Assembly (NCBI GenBank): GCA_013286425.1
Contig: JABDFS010000029.1
Location: 805 to 36,469, forward strand
Length of the DNA stretch: 35,665 bases
Direction: 5' to 3'
Source: Bacteroidota bacterium
GTDB lineage: Bacteria > Bacteroidota > Bacteroidia > Chitinophagales > Chitinophagaceae
A program made the position numbers and the translations under genes. Of the stretch, positions 24,846 through 32,540 are shown in pieces; within the stretch, counting starts at the first letter, position 1; every line of letters starts with the position of its first letter. The notes beneath the pieces are model-generated. The model was given only the letters and a program-made list of their open reading frames with translations, made no database searches and was not told where the DNA came from.

Positions 24846-24866
24846 CGCCTCAAATTTTTTAAACTT

Positions 24867-24892
24867 AAATCTCCCCTTTAGGGGATGGGGGC
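24867..24892 (+). repeat. CCCTTTAGGG leader element, copy 2
   Basis: AAATCTCCCCTTTAGGGGAT then GGGGGC, ending about 7 bases before the ychF ATG. It is the same unit and the same position relative to the start as copy 1 on the opposite strand; the core CCCCTTTAGGGG is a near-perfect palindrome. Confidence 0.6.
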
Positions 24893-24899
24893 TTTTTAT

Positions 24900-25997
24900 A
24901 TGGCTTTGCAAGCAGGAATCGTGGGGTTACCCAATGTTGGAAAATCAACTTTATTTAATGCATTAAGCAATGCAAAAGCACAGGCTGCAAATTTTCCGTT
25001 TTGCACTATCGAACCAAATGTAGGCGTAATAACTGTGCCGGATGAGAGATTGTTTGAACTGGAAAAACTGGTACACCCGCAAAAGGTGGTGCCTGCAACC
25101 GTTGAGATCGTAGATATTGCCGGCCTGGTGAAAGGCGCCAGCAAAGGTGAAGGCCTGGGCAACCAGTTTTTGGGTAACATCAGGAATACGGATGCCATTA
25201 TTCATGTACTGCGCTGTTTTGATGATGATAATGTGATCCATGTTGATGGCAGCGTTAATCCTGTTCGTGACAAAGAAATTATAGACACTGAATTGCAGTT
25301 GAAAGACCTGGAAAGTGTGGAGAAGAAAATCTCCCGTTTGGAAAAAATGGTGAGAACTGATAAAGACGCCGCAGCGGGACTGGAAATATTAAAAGCATTA
25401 AAATCACATTTTGAGCAGGGAAAAAATGCAAGGGCATTTGTTGTGGATGAAAAGGACAGGGAAAAGTTTGTTGATGATTTGTTTTTGCTTACGATAAAGC
25501 CTGTTATTTATGTGTGTAATGTGGATGAGCAATCTGTGATCAACGGGAATAAATATACTGATGCTGTAAAAGAAGCAGTGAAGCACGAACAGGCTGAAAT
25601 TCTTTTTATAAGTGCAGCTATAGAAAGCGAGATCGCAGCAATGGATAGTTATGAAGACCGTAAAATGTTTTTGGAAGATTTGGGTTTGAAGGAAAGTGGT
25701 GTTGTACGATTGATCCGTTCAACGTATCATTTATTAAATCTTGCTACATATTTTACTGCAGGCGAACAGGAGGTAAGGGCATGGACAATTCACAAAGGCA
25801 TGTTTGCGCCACAGGCTGCCGGTGTAATTCATACAGATTTTGAAAAAGGATTTATTCGTGCTGAAGTAATAAAGTATGAAGACTTCATTAAGTACAAAAG
25901 CGAAGCGGCTTGCCGCGATGCAGGAAAGTTAGCCGTGCAGGGAAAAGATTATTTAGTTGAAGACGGAGATATTATGCATTTCAGGTTTAATGTTTAA
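24900..25997 (+). CDS. ychF: Redox-regulated ATPase YchF (Obg-like)
   Basis: Cytoplasmic P-loop protein of 365 residues from the Obg family that binds ribosomes and prefers ATP. The start is ATG at 24900 (MALQAGIVGLPNVGKSTLFN), placing the P-loop GLPNVGKS at residues 9-16; an upstream in-frame TTG would run through the repeat element. The G domain continues with the switch motif DIAGLVKGASKGEGLGNQFL and the YchF-specific NVDE in place of NKxD. A helical insert follows, and the C-terminal TGS domain is clear (LATYFTAGEQEVRAWTIHKG, then IHTDFEKGFIRAEVIKYEDF). The leader has the palindromic element shared with the divergent gene. Confidence 0.96.
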   Translation: MALQAGIVGLPNVGKSTLFNALSNAKAQAANFPFCTIEPNVGVITVPDERLFELEKLVHPQKVVPATVEIVDIAGLVKGASKGEGLGNQFLGNIRNTDAIIHVLRCFDDDNVIHVDGSVNPVRDKEIIDTELQLKDLESVEKKISRLEKMVRTDKDAAAGLEILKALKSHFEQGKNARAFVVDEKDREKFVDDLFLLTIKPVIYVCNVDEQSVINGNKYTDAVKEAVKHEQAEILFISAAIESEIAAMDSYEDRKMFLEDLGLKESGVVRLIRSTYHLLNLATYFTAGEQEVRAWTIHKGMFAPQAAGVIHTDFEKGFIRAEVIKYEDFIKYKSEAACRDAGKLAVQGKDYLVEDGDIMHFRFNV

Positions 25998-26224
25998 ACA
26001 GAACAACTGTTATTGCAAAGTTAGTTTTGATGCTCCTGAATTCCCCTTCTAATAAATATTGTTGTTTCGCTGGTAAAAAAATAGAGCTTAAGTTGTATAA
26101 AAAAGCCAGGTGATTTCTTTTTTATACCTTGTATTTACCGAAATCAGCCTGCTGTTTAGAATGAAGCTTGCAAACCTTATTACCCTAATAAAAAACCATT
26201 GCTAACTGTATACAACCTTATTAT
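25998..26224. other. Gene-poor, AT-rich stretch after ychF
   Basis: There is no open frame with protein-like character, terminator-quality hairpin or RNA gene here; it leads into the transposase remnant on the opposite strand. Confidence 0.4.
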
Positions 26225-26534
26225 CTTATTTCCTGAAAACGCAGAAGCCGATGGCTGCCATGCAAAATGTTTAATTTATTGTTGTTTATAAACTTTAAAA
26301 CGTTTCCTTATACAATATTTACAAGTGTTCTTCTGAAAGCTTTGGATTGCGTGAAGCAAGGAAATGAACATGTTCAGAATTTGCGTATATACTGTACAAT
26401 TTTGAATTATTGTTATTAGCAATACCGGTGATATATTTTTTTATTCGTTCACGATTCTTTTCAGGAATAGCAGCAATTCTGTTTTGTGTTATTAAAATGA
26501 AATGAGTGTAGAGGTTATAATATTCAATTTTCAT
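26225..26534 (-). pseudogene. Decayed IS200-like / REP-associated (Y1, HUH) transposase
   Basis: The minus-strand frame at 26534-26319 gives MKIEYYNLYTHFILITQNRI, a middle reading ERIKKYITGIANNNNSKLYS, and the HUH-type metal motif in NSEHVHFLASRNPKLSEEHL before a stop. Past the stop, fragments of the rest are still readable in shifted frames: KFINNNKL at about 26264-26292 and WQPSASAF at about 26237-26260, corresponding to the family's KFINxxKL and WQxxxxAFSVS stretches. The region for the catalytic Tyr is lost. It is a recognisable but dead single-strand transposase; about 71 residues are still open. It sits between ychF and a small secreted-protein gene. Confidence 0.8.
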
Positions 26535-26710
26535 GTTGATTGAAAATAAAGTAATAAGGTTTATTGGTTTACTATTGGTTAGGTTACTAAGGTAATAAGG
26601 TTTTTGATTCTATATGTATTATGTGCCCATGTGGTTCACTTTAGTTTTTCAAAATGCTACCCAGTGTGATTTTCAATTCAGAACACCTAAAGCTCAGGTT
26701 ATTGCAATAA

Positions 26711-26737
26711 AAAAAGCTCCCGTTAAGGAGCTTTTTT
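26711..26737. terminator. Bidirectional terminator after the small secreted-protein gene
   Basis: Stem AAAAAGCTCC / GGAGCTTTTT with a 6-base loop, with A and T runs on the two sides. It lies about 30 bases past the stop codon of the minus-strand gene at 26767. Confidence 0.88.
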
Positions 26738-26766
26738 ATTTATATAATTGAGAGATACTATCGTAA

Positions 26767-27144
26767 TTATTGATTACTGCTTCCGCCATCACCATGTGCA
26801 CCGCCTGTTTTTCCTCTTTTATCCATTTCCATCTGCTGCATTTTTTGCAACTGGTCATTGGTTAAAAACTTTTGCAGTTTTGTTTTTGTTTCCTGTCTTA
26901 TCGGTTGTATTTTTTCTCTTTTCTGATCCTGTGTAAGCGATTGGTCTGTCATTATGGTTCTCATCTGCGTCATTGATTCGGTTCTTACGGCAATAACAGA
27001 ATCGGCTACCGCATCTGATACTTTTAAAGAGTCCATCAATTCCTGTTTTGATAAACCCATTTTTCCTCCGCCCTGCTTTTGCGCAGAAGCTGAAAAACTA
27101 ATAAATGCCGTTGCGATGATAATAAGAGCAAAAACTTTTTTCAT
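26767..27144 (-). CDS. Small exported helical protein (125 aa), role unknown
   Basis: A signal peptide (MKKVFALIIIATAFISFSAS, then AQ) is followed by about 100 charged, glutamine-rich helical residues: ELMDSLKVSDAVADSVIAVR, SLTQDQKREKIQPIRQETKT and KLQKFLTNDQLQKMQQMEMD. The LTQDQ...LTNDQ spacing recalls the LTxxQ motifs of small Spy/CpxP-type periplasmic chaperones, but the match is loose and I do not assign the family. The C-terminus is a Gly/His/Ser-rich tail. Probably periplasmic. Well isolated: a terminator follows and speA lies upstream with a gap of 55 bases, so it may share the speA transcript. Confidence 0.8.
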   Translation of the reverse strand: MKKVFALIIIATAFISFSASAQKQGGGKMGLSKQELMDSLKVSDAVADSVIAVRTESMTQMRTIMTDQSLTQDQKREKIQPIRQETKTKLQKFLTNDQLQKMQQMEMDKRGKTGGAHGDGGSSNQ

Positions 27145-27199
27145 GGTTTTAATTTTAAAAAGAATGAGATTTAATTTGGTGTTTGAAGTTTAACTGCTG

Positions 27200-28627
27200 T
27201 TATAAATATCCGAGGATCTTTAACATGCTTTGTGCCGTTTGTTGTTTTGCATGTAACCAGTCTGTTAATTTTCCATTCTTGTCATAGCCAACTATTACAT
27301 GTTTGGGTGAGGGAATAAGACAATGTTTTATGCCGCCATATCCGCTGATCTGGTCCTGGTAAGCGCCTGTATGAAAAAATCCCACATATAACGGCTCTTT
27401 GTTGGAAGGATCATTACCATTATTCTCATTTTCTATCTTGGGCAAAAACACTTCATTAATGTGTTCTTCCGAATCGTAATAATCATGGCTGTCGCAGGTC
27501 ATACCGCCAAGCACTACACGTTGATATTCATTTTCCCATTTATTAACCGGCAGCATTAAAAATTTCTCACCAATGCCCCATGTATCAGGCAACGTGGTTA
27601 TAAAAGATGAATCAATCATATACCAGCGCTCGCGGTCGTTCTGCACTTTCTGGCTGATTACACTATAAATATGCGCCATGCTTTCACCTACTGTATAACT
27701 GCCGAATTCGGTAAAGATGTTCGGCATGGGCACTTTGGCTTTCTTACATGCCTTTTTAATGTTACCAACAATTTCATTTATCATGAACTGGTAATCGTAT
27801 TCAAAGCCAAGAGAATGTTTAATAGGAAAACCGCCGCCGATATTTATTGAGTCCAGTTCCGGGCAGATCTTTTTTAACTGGCAATACAAATTGATGATCT
27901 TATTCAATTCACTCCAATAGTAAATATCATCTTTAATGCCTTTGTTCAAAAATATATGCAGCATTTTAAGCTGGAATTTATTTTCATATCCTTCTATCTC
28001 ATCCACATAAAATTCAAGAATATCTTTTGGCCTTATGCCCAAACGGGATGTGTAAAAAGGAAAAGTTGGTTCTTCTTCCGCAGCGACACGAATACCTAAT
28101 TTAAAAGGTTGCCTTACGCTGCGTTTATACATCTGCAATTCCTCTTTATTATCCAGCACAGGAATAACATTTGAGAAGCCTGTATTTATCAATCTCGCAA
28201 TTCTTGAAGTATAACTTCTTTGCTTAAAACCATTGCAGATAATAAAAATTTCCTTGTTGATCTTTTTTCTTTTATACAGCTGGTTGATTATTTCAATATC
28301 GTAAGCATAAGAAGTTTCCAGATGAATATTGTTCTTAAGCGCTTCTTCAACTATAAAAGAAAAATGAGAACTCTTTGTACAATAGCAATAATTGTAACTG
28401 CCTTCATACTTGTGTTTTCTGAAAGCGTTGGCAAACATTTTTTTAGCATTGTTGATCTGCATTCCTATTTTGGGCAGGTAACTTAACTTTAATGGCGTGC
28501 CGTATTTATCAATCAGCGCTTTAATGTCAAGCCCGTTAAATTCAAGATAGCCATCATCATTCAGGTCAAAATCTTCCTGGGGAAAGTGGAAGGTTTGCTT
28601 TACAAGTGAAGTATAAGTATTTGTCAT
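27200..28627 (-). CDS. speA: Arginine decarboxylase-type PLP enzyme (fold III)
   Basis: PLP-dependent decarboxylase of the alanine-racemase-like fold, 475 residues, in the short Bacteroidota form usually labelled arginine decarboxylase. It would convert arginine to agmatine for polyamine synthesis. The PLP lysine is Lys85 in YCTKSSHFSF. Other marks are SRLGIRPKDI, the phosphate-binding DSINIGGGFPIKHSL, FTEFGSYTVGES, and the catalytic Cys in GGMTCDSHDYYD. The C-terminal GFFHTGAYQDQISGYGG forms the dimer-interface active-site part. It lacks the long insert of the E. coli-type SpeA. The exact amino acid substrate is a family-level assignment. The start at the ATG (MTNTYTSLVKQTFHFPQEDF) matches the conserved N-terminus. 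Cytoplasmic. Confidence 0.85.
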   Translation of the reverse strand: MTNTYTSLVKQTFHFPQEDFDLNDDGYLEFNGLDIKALIDKYGTPLKLSYLPKIGMQINNAKKMFANAFRKHKYEGSYNYCYCTKSSHFSFIVEEALKNNIHLETSYAYDIEIINQLYKRKKINKEIFIICNGFKQRSYTSRIARLINTGFSNVIPVLDNKEELQMYKRSVRQPFKLGIRVAAEEEPTFPFYTSRLGIRPKDILEFYVDEIEGYENKFQLKMLHIFLNKGIKDDIYYWSELNKIINLYCQLKKICPELDSINIGGGFPIKHSLGFEYDYQFMINEIVGNIKKACKKAKVPMPNIFTEFGSYTVGESMAHIYSVISQKVQNDRERWYMIDSSFITTLPDTWGIGEKFLMLPVNKWENEYQRVVLGGMTCDSHDYYDSEEHINEVFLPKIENENNGNDPSNKEPLYVGFFHTGAYQDQISGYGGIKHCLIPSPKHVIVGYDKNGKLTDWLHAKQQTAQSMLKILGYL

Positions 28628-28664
28628 TACGAGTTCCGGTTCATAAAAATTTGATAAGAGCTAA

Positions 28665-28672
28665 CAAAAATA
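28665..28672 (-). promoter_or_regulatory. Candidate -7 element for speA
   Basis: On the minus strand TATTTTTG matches TAnnTTTG 37 bases before the start. A TTG lies 15 bases upstream, shorter than the usual 19-21, so the promoter is only tentative. Confidence 0.35.
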
Positions 28673-28691
28673 ATTGTTTGGTATAATCAAT

Positions 28692-28718
28692 AATAAAAAA
28701 TCCCGCGTATGCGGGATT
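28692..28718 (-). terminator. Rho-independent terminator after rplT
   Basis: On the minus strand AATCCCGC / GCGGGATT closes a 4-base loop and is followed by TTTTTATTATT. It lies 27 bases past the rplT stop and just upstream of the speA promoter. Confidence 0.88.
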
Positions 28719-28745
28719 AAATTTTTTATAATAAATGAAAGCTTC

Positions 28746-29090
28746 TTATTTAACTGAAGCAACCAAAGCTTTAAAACTTTCAGGTTCATTCATTGCAAGA
28801 TCAGCAAGCATCTTCCTGTTAAGCTCAATTCCTTTCAGATTAAGCTTATGAATAAACTCGCTGTAGGTTAAGCCTTCTTCCCTTACAGCAGCGTTAATAC
28901 GGGCAATCCAAAGCTGGCGGTAATCGCGCTTTTTTACTTTACGGCCTACATAGCTGTAGGTTTGTCCTTTTTCAACAATGTTCTTGGCTACCGTATAAAC
29001 ATTCTTACGCTTACCATAAAAGCCTTTGGCTTGTTTTAAAACTCTTTTTCTTCTTGCCCTTGATGCAACAGCATTTACTGAACGTGGCAT
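28746..29090 (-). CDS. rplT: 50S ribosomal protein L20
   Basis: A 114-residue ribosomal protein with the family's start ([20 protein letters not shown]), [16 protein letters not shown], and the conserved [20 protein letters not shown] and [16 protein letters not shown]. It assembles into the 50S subunit and, in other bacteria, represses its own operon by binding the leader RNA. It follows rpmI by 108 bases on the same strand, a longer gap than usual, and that gap contains the third copy of the CCCTTTAGGG element. Followed by a terminator. Confidence 0.98.
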   Translation of the reverse strand: MPRSVNAVASRARRKRVLKQAKGFYGKRKNVYTVAKNIVEKGQTYSYVGRKVKKRDYRQLWIARINAAVREEGLTYSEFIHKLNLKGIELNRKMLADLAMNEPESFKALVASVK

Positions 29091-29173
29091 AACTGGTTAT
29101 TTTTTAATTTCTGATTTTGTGATGTATGATTTACCACATCAACAGAAATATGTTTTTAAATTATTTTTTTATT

Positions 29174-29198
29174 ACTTCCCTTTAGGGCGGGGCTTGGC
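29174..29198 (+). repeat. CCCTTTAGGG element, copy 3, between rpmI and rplT
   Basis: TTCCCTTTAGGGCGGGGCTT then GGC is close to copies 1 and 2 and abuts the rpmI stop codon. On the transcribed strand the palindromic core would sit in the rpmI-rplT intercistronic RNA. Confidence 0.55.
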
Positions 29199-29399
29199 TT
29201 ATCCTTTCAATCTTAATAAACGCAATACAAAATCTTTGTTAGCCGAGCCAACAACACCTTTTTTACGAAGGTTTCTTTTACGTTTGTTTGATTTTTTTGT
29301 AAGGATGTGGCGTTTGAATGATTTCTGGTAAGTGATCTCGCCTGAACCAGTTACTTTAAAGCGCTTCTTTGCACTCGAATTCGTTTTTACTTTAGGCAT
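29199..29399 (-). CDS. rpmI: 50S ribosomal protein L35
   Basis: A 66-residue, very basic ribosomal protein: [20 protein letters not shown], then [20 protein letters not shown] and [20 protein letters not shown]. The sequence is complete. It starts the rpmI-rplT operon here. In most bacteria infC lies immediately upstream; here the upstream 90 bases are a non-coding leader with a promoter, and the next gene runs away on the other strand. Confidence 0.97.
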   Translation of the reverse strand: MPKVKTNSSAKKRFKVTGSGEITYQKSFKRHILTKKSNKRKRNLRKKGVVGSANKDFVLRLLRLKG

Positions 29400-29432
29400 T
29401 ATAATCCTGTTAAGATTACTCCCTGCTGGCGT

Positions 29433-29448
29433 TCCCGAACTGTCGGGA
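29433..29448 (-). promoter_or_regulatory. Hairpin in the rpmI-rplT leader
   Basis: TCCCGA and TCGGGA pair around the loop ACTG in the stretch between the putative promoter and the rpmI start, about 34 bases before the ATG. It may be the core of a structured leader for autogenous control by L20, or a copy of a TCCCGA...TCGGGA repeat common in Bacteroidota. The two cannot be separated from sequence alone. Confidence 0.35.
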
Positions 29449-29484
29449 CTCTTGTTGAGCCGTGTGGGAAATAAAATTGGAGCG

Positions 29485-29515
29485 CGAAAGTATGGAATTA
29501 ATAGCCATGAACAAA
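29485..29515 (-). promoter_or_regulatory. Promoter of the rpmI-rplT operon
   Basis: On the minus strand TTTG (29512-29515) is followed after 19 bases by TACTTTCG (29485-29492), a good match to the Bacteroidota -33 TTTG / -7 TAnnTTTG promoter with one mismatch. Transcription would start near 29480 and give a leader of about 80 bases before rpmI. Confidence 0.5.
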
Positions 29516-29761
29516 GCCTTCGGCCTCAATATTAGCATTTTTAGGTTATAAGCAACAGTTTTCCATGGTCTCACCCAGGGCGGGATTGCACATCTGGCCG
29601 TCTACAGGCAGGCAGGTACCTGCTATTTTCAATCATCTGGAAATAATAATCGAATGCATCAAACCAATTCCAGGGGTTTACCAATTTAATAATAACCGGC
29701 AGGAGGAATATTTGTATAGCAATGATTGAAAGCATATTTATACGATATTTCTTCGCTATTT

Positions 29762-29782
29762 CTTCGATCCAATTGATCGAAG
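29762..29782. repeat. Palindrome CTTCGATC-N5-GATCGAAG
   Basis: A perfect 8-bp inverted repeat with a CAATT spacer that directly adjoins, and shares its right arm with, the first unit of the 11-bp array. Confidence 0.65.
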
Positions 29783-29829
29783 TTATATCGAAGTTATATC
29801 GAAGAAATATCGAAGTTATATCGAACAAA
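29775..29829. repeat. Five-unit 11-bp direct-repeat array
   Basis: Units start at 29775, 29786, 29797, 29808 and 29819 with consensus TATCGAAGTTA (variants GATCGAAGTTA, TATCGAAGAAA, TATCGAACAAA). The period is close to one helical turn, so all units face the same side of the DNA. It lies 90 bases before the start codon at 29919. This spacing suits a cooperative protein-binding site, though simple repeat expansion is equally possible. Confidence 0.8.
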
Positions 29830-29918
29830 TGAGCTTATAGATTTTGCGTATCTTTTGCGTAATTATAAGGTGGTTTATGAAAGAATAGCTTATCTTCAAA
29901 ACACCAAACTCTTTTACT

Positions 29919-31457
29919 ATGAAACTGATCTTTACACTTATTGTTTTATGTTTTTCCGGTGAATTGATGGCGCAAAAAGCGGGAACGCCGGATAGCAGCT
30001 TTGGTGTGGATGGAAAGACCATCACTTCTTTTGGAGATTATTATGCAGAGTGTGTAGGCGCTGCAGCAATGAATGACGGTTCTATTATTGCGGCAGGTAA
30101 CTCCGGTAAAGGTTTTTTTGCCTGTAAATATTCTGCCAATGGCTTATTTGATACTTCCTTCGGCATTAATGGTATCGCTTTTTATAATCATTATCTGGGA
30201 ATAGCGGAAACTATGACTGTTGGGTCTGATAACAAAATACTAATAGCAGGATATGGTACTAATGGTCTTGGTTACTATATAACCGTAATACGATTTAATC
30301 CTGACGGTACCCTTGACTCAGGATTTGGAATAAACGGTATCATTAAAACAAATGTTGGCGAAAACTGTCACGATATAACCGTTCAGCCTGACGGTAAAAT
30401 TCTGATTGCTGCTGAAACCGGTACATCTTTTCTTGTACTCAGATATTTACAAAATGGAATATTGGACAGCAGTTTTGGAAACAATGGGTTGGCTCTAACC
30501 TACCTTGGATTAGGTTCTACAACAGCTATAGCCTTACAGAAAGATGGGAAAATGCTGGTAACTGGCTCTAATGGCAGCAGTAACGTGCTTGTTCGTTATG
30601 ATTCCAATGGAAACAAAGATTCAGATTTTGGAATGAATGGAGAAGTTTTCTTTTTTAAAAACTCAAAATTTATAAGTTCATTTCCTGGTATGGTTGTGCA
30701 AACAGATGGAATGATATTGTTAGCCGGAAGTGAAGGTATCTTTTCTATTGCTGATAGTATATTGCTTGTGCGTTTTAATTCAAACGGAAGTTTTGATACA
30801 TCTTTTGGGAAAAAAGGGAGAGTGGCAAGTAGATTTGAATACCGTTCAGAAGCAACAAGGGTAGCGTTGGAAAAAGACGGAAAAATTATAATTTGCGGAG
30901 ATGTGGTTATAGATTCTTATCATGATCATTTTTTGGTAGCAAAGTATAATACCAATGGCACTCTTGATTCTTTATTTGGTCATGATGGGCATCAGGTCAC
31001 TGACATAGATGCAACTGATATTGCGAGGGGATTGATTGTACAACAAGATAGTAAAATAGTGCTTGCCGGTCTTGCGGCAAAAAGTGCAACAGAACCTTTC
31101 GGCTATGAGGTTGGCCTGACCCGATACAACAACGATGATGAAACCAAAAAACAAATCATCGTTCAAAAAATCAAACATTACCTGCAAACACACAATGACG
31201 CACAGGCAACAACATTAAATACTATTTCCGTCTATCCAAACCCTGCACAAAACATTTTGCATGTAAAAGGTTTATCATCAACGCAAAAGATAAAGCTCAC
31301 TGTTGTTGATCTTAATGGTAATGTAGTTGTGAGCCGTGAGTTGTCAGTTGTGAGTAATGTATATAATCTCAACATCGCATCATTGCATGCAGGCAATTAT
31401 TTACTGAAGATTGAAACAAATGGTGAAACAGTTACAAAGCAGTTTGTAAAAGAGTAA
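29919..31457 (+). CDS. Delta-60-repeat protein with T9SS type A sorting domain
   Basis: Exported protein of 512 residues. The signal peptide is MKLIFTLIVLCFSGELMAQ. From residue 20 to about 400 it is made of delta-60 repeats, beta-propeller-like units of 50-60 residues that alternate QPDGKILIAAE-type strands with the turn RFNPDGTLDSGFGINGI; about seven units are visible. A short linker with HNDAQATTLNT leads to the T9SS type A sorting domain (ISVYPNPAQNILHVKGLSST ... NYLLKIETNGETVTKQFVKE). There is no enzymatic motif. It is likely secreted across the outer membrane and anchored or released. The same cargo logic occurs at 6158 and 35444. The 11-bp array lies in its upstream region. Confidence 0.9.
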   Translation: MKLIFTLIVLCFSGELMAQKAGTPDSSFGVDGKTITSFGDYYAECVGAAAMNDGSIIAAGNSGKGFFACKYSANGLFDTSFGINGIAFYNHYLGIAETMTVGSDNKILIAGYGTNGLGYYITVIRFNPDGTLDSGFGINGIIKTNVGENCHDITVQPDGKILIAAETGTSFLVLRYLQNGILDSSFGNNGLALTYLGLGSTTAIALQKDGKMLVTGSNGSSNVLVRYDSNGNKDSDFGMNGEVFFFKNSKFISSFPGMVVQTDGMILLAGSEGIFSIADSILLVRFNSNGSFDTSFGKKGRVASRFEYRSEATRVALEKDGKIIICGDVVIDSYHDHFLVAKYNTNGTLDSLFGHDGHQVTDIDATDIARGLIVQQDSKIVLAGLAAKSATEPFGYEVGLTRYNNDDETKKQIIVQKIKHYLQTHNDAQATTLNTISVYPNPAQNILHVKGLSSTQKIKLTVVDLNGNVVVSRELSVVSNVYNLNIASLHAGNYLLKIETNGETVTKQFVKE

Positions 31458-31488
31458 TATTTTCAATTCCTTATTCGTACTCTGTCTT

Positions 31489-31662
31489 TTGAATAAAACC
31501 TTATTTGTACAGGAAAAGAATATCGTATATAGTGGTACGGAAATTAAAGTACAAAGCCTGTTATTTCCTGAAACCGCACAATCATCAAACCAAAACAGGT
31601 TAGCGATTGAAGGGGTTGTATTGAAGAAGAAAAGAAAATGGCTTACTCAGTGGCAATCATAA
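31489..31662 (+). other. Possible short ORF or gene remnant (57 codons)
   Basis: A TTG-started open frame (LNKTLFVQEKNIVYSGTEIK ... NRLAIEGVVLKKKRKWLTQW, then QS) fills most of the 189-base gap and overlaps the last 16 bases of the convergent lipoprotein gene. The composition is protein-like, but I recognise no family and see no ribosome-binding site. It could be the 3' remnant of a lost gene. Confidence 0.25.
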
Positions 31663-32531
31663 TAAAAGTTTGTTTTGCCATAAAAAGCAGCGATCCCTTG
31701 CTGAAAATCACCGTTAGCTTCTCCTGACAAAACGTAACCATTTTTATCAACTGTGTAATTACCGTAGTTTGTGGTCCAACTATCTAATAGTGTTCCTGAA
31801 GAAGGATCATAAATTTTAGTTACAACCTGTTTTAAGGGATTTGATGGACGATTACCAAAATTTAAAACTGTGAGATACATATATCCTTCCACTGCATCAG
31901 GAAATGTATATATCCAGTTTTTTATAGTAAGCGTATTATCGTAAGAAAGATTGGATTCAAGAACTTTCATATTTCCCGAGCTTACCGCAGTCATCACACA
32001 ATTGCTAAGCAAATTGTTTGTATAGGTGTAAACTGTCCTGAAATTGGCAATCAATGAACCATTAATATAAAGATCTTTTGTTGATAGGTATCCCTGATCG
32101 TTATAGTTATATACAAACATATAATTGTCTGCATTCTGCGGGTCACTCATATCAGATTTACTGGCAAAACGGACGACGCGTTTGTTTGCATCAAGAATTA
32201 AATACTGGTACTGATTTATTCTTACAGAATCTGCTGTGATATAATTAAAAACGGCTTCGAAGTTTTCGGTATTGGCAGCGCTGTCATAAATAACTAATTT
32301 GGTTACAGCAAAATCATTGTTGTAAAACGCAGATAAAGAAGATTCTGTTGCGGTTCCTCCATTTACTTGTGATATGGCTGAAATAATGCAGTTGGTTTTA
32401 TCATCGCTATTGTTCCCACCGTTACCATTTCCTCCGCCACCATTTCCGCCAGAAGGGGTATCACTTCCTTTGCCACAGGCTGTTAAAGCAAGAATAAATA
32501 CTATAACGTATTTAAGATTGTTCTTAATCAT
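31647..32531 (-). CDS. Lipoprotein with Gly/Asn-rich linker, role unknown
   Basis: A predicted lipoprotein of 294 residues. The signal MIKNNLKYVIVFILALTAC puts the lipidated Cys at 19. A flexible linker of glycine and asparagine (about 27-42) is typical for Bacteroidota surface lipoproteins. The mature part is beta-rich with repeated aromatic strands (VFNYITADSVRINQYQYLIL, YMFVYNYNDQGYLSTKDLYI, FRTVYTYTNNLLSNCVM, LTIKNWIYTF), resembling RHS/YD-like or DUF4595-type strand patterns, though no family is assigned. It starts 9 bases after the stop of the large repeat protein and is surely co-transcribed with it, which suggests a surface partner of that secreted protein. Confidence 0.82.
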   Translation of the reverse strand: MIKNNLKYVIVFILALTACGKGSDTPSGGNGGGGNGNGGNNSDDKTNCIISAISQVNGGTATESSLSAFYNNDFAVTKLVIYDSAANTENFEAVFNYITADSVRINQYQYLILDANKRVVRFASKSDMSDPQNADNYMFVYNYNDQGYLSTKDLYINGSLIANFRTVYTYTNNLLSNCVMTAVSSGNMKVLESNLSYDNTLTIKNWIYTFPDAVEGYMYLTVLNFGNRPSNPLKQVVTKIYDPSSGTLLDSWTTNYGNYTVDKNGYVLSGEANGDFQQGIAAFYGKTNFYYDCH

Positions 32532-32540
32532 TTTTTTATT

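Larger units (their letters stand above)
29400..29918. other. 519-base gap: rpmI leader, repeats, upstream region of the delta-60 gene
   Basis: Besides the rpmI promoter and leader, this gap holds a 12-base palindrome GCAGGTACCTGC at 29612-29623, an 8-bp-stem palindrome at 29762-29782, and the 11-bp array at 29775-29829. A minus-strand open frame at 29571-29828 is read largely through these repeats and has no family features; I do not call it a gene. TATCTTTTG at 29849-29857 loosely resembles a -7 box for the gene at 29919. Confidence 0.55.

Noticed and set aside
26550-26605. AATAAGGTTT repeated twice near the transposase remnant
   Set aside because: It is too short and AT-rich to call as target-site or end repeats with confidence.
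29433-29448. Rho-independent terminator
   Set aside because: The six-base stem has no T run on either side; it is better read as a leader hairpin or repeat.
29571-29828. An 85-residue minus-strand ORF upstream of the delta-60 gene
   Set aside because: Its N-terminus is read from the 11-bp array and the rest shows no family features; I treat it as intergenic.
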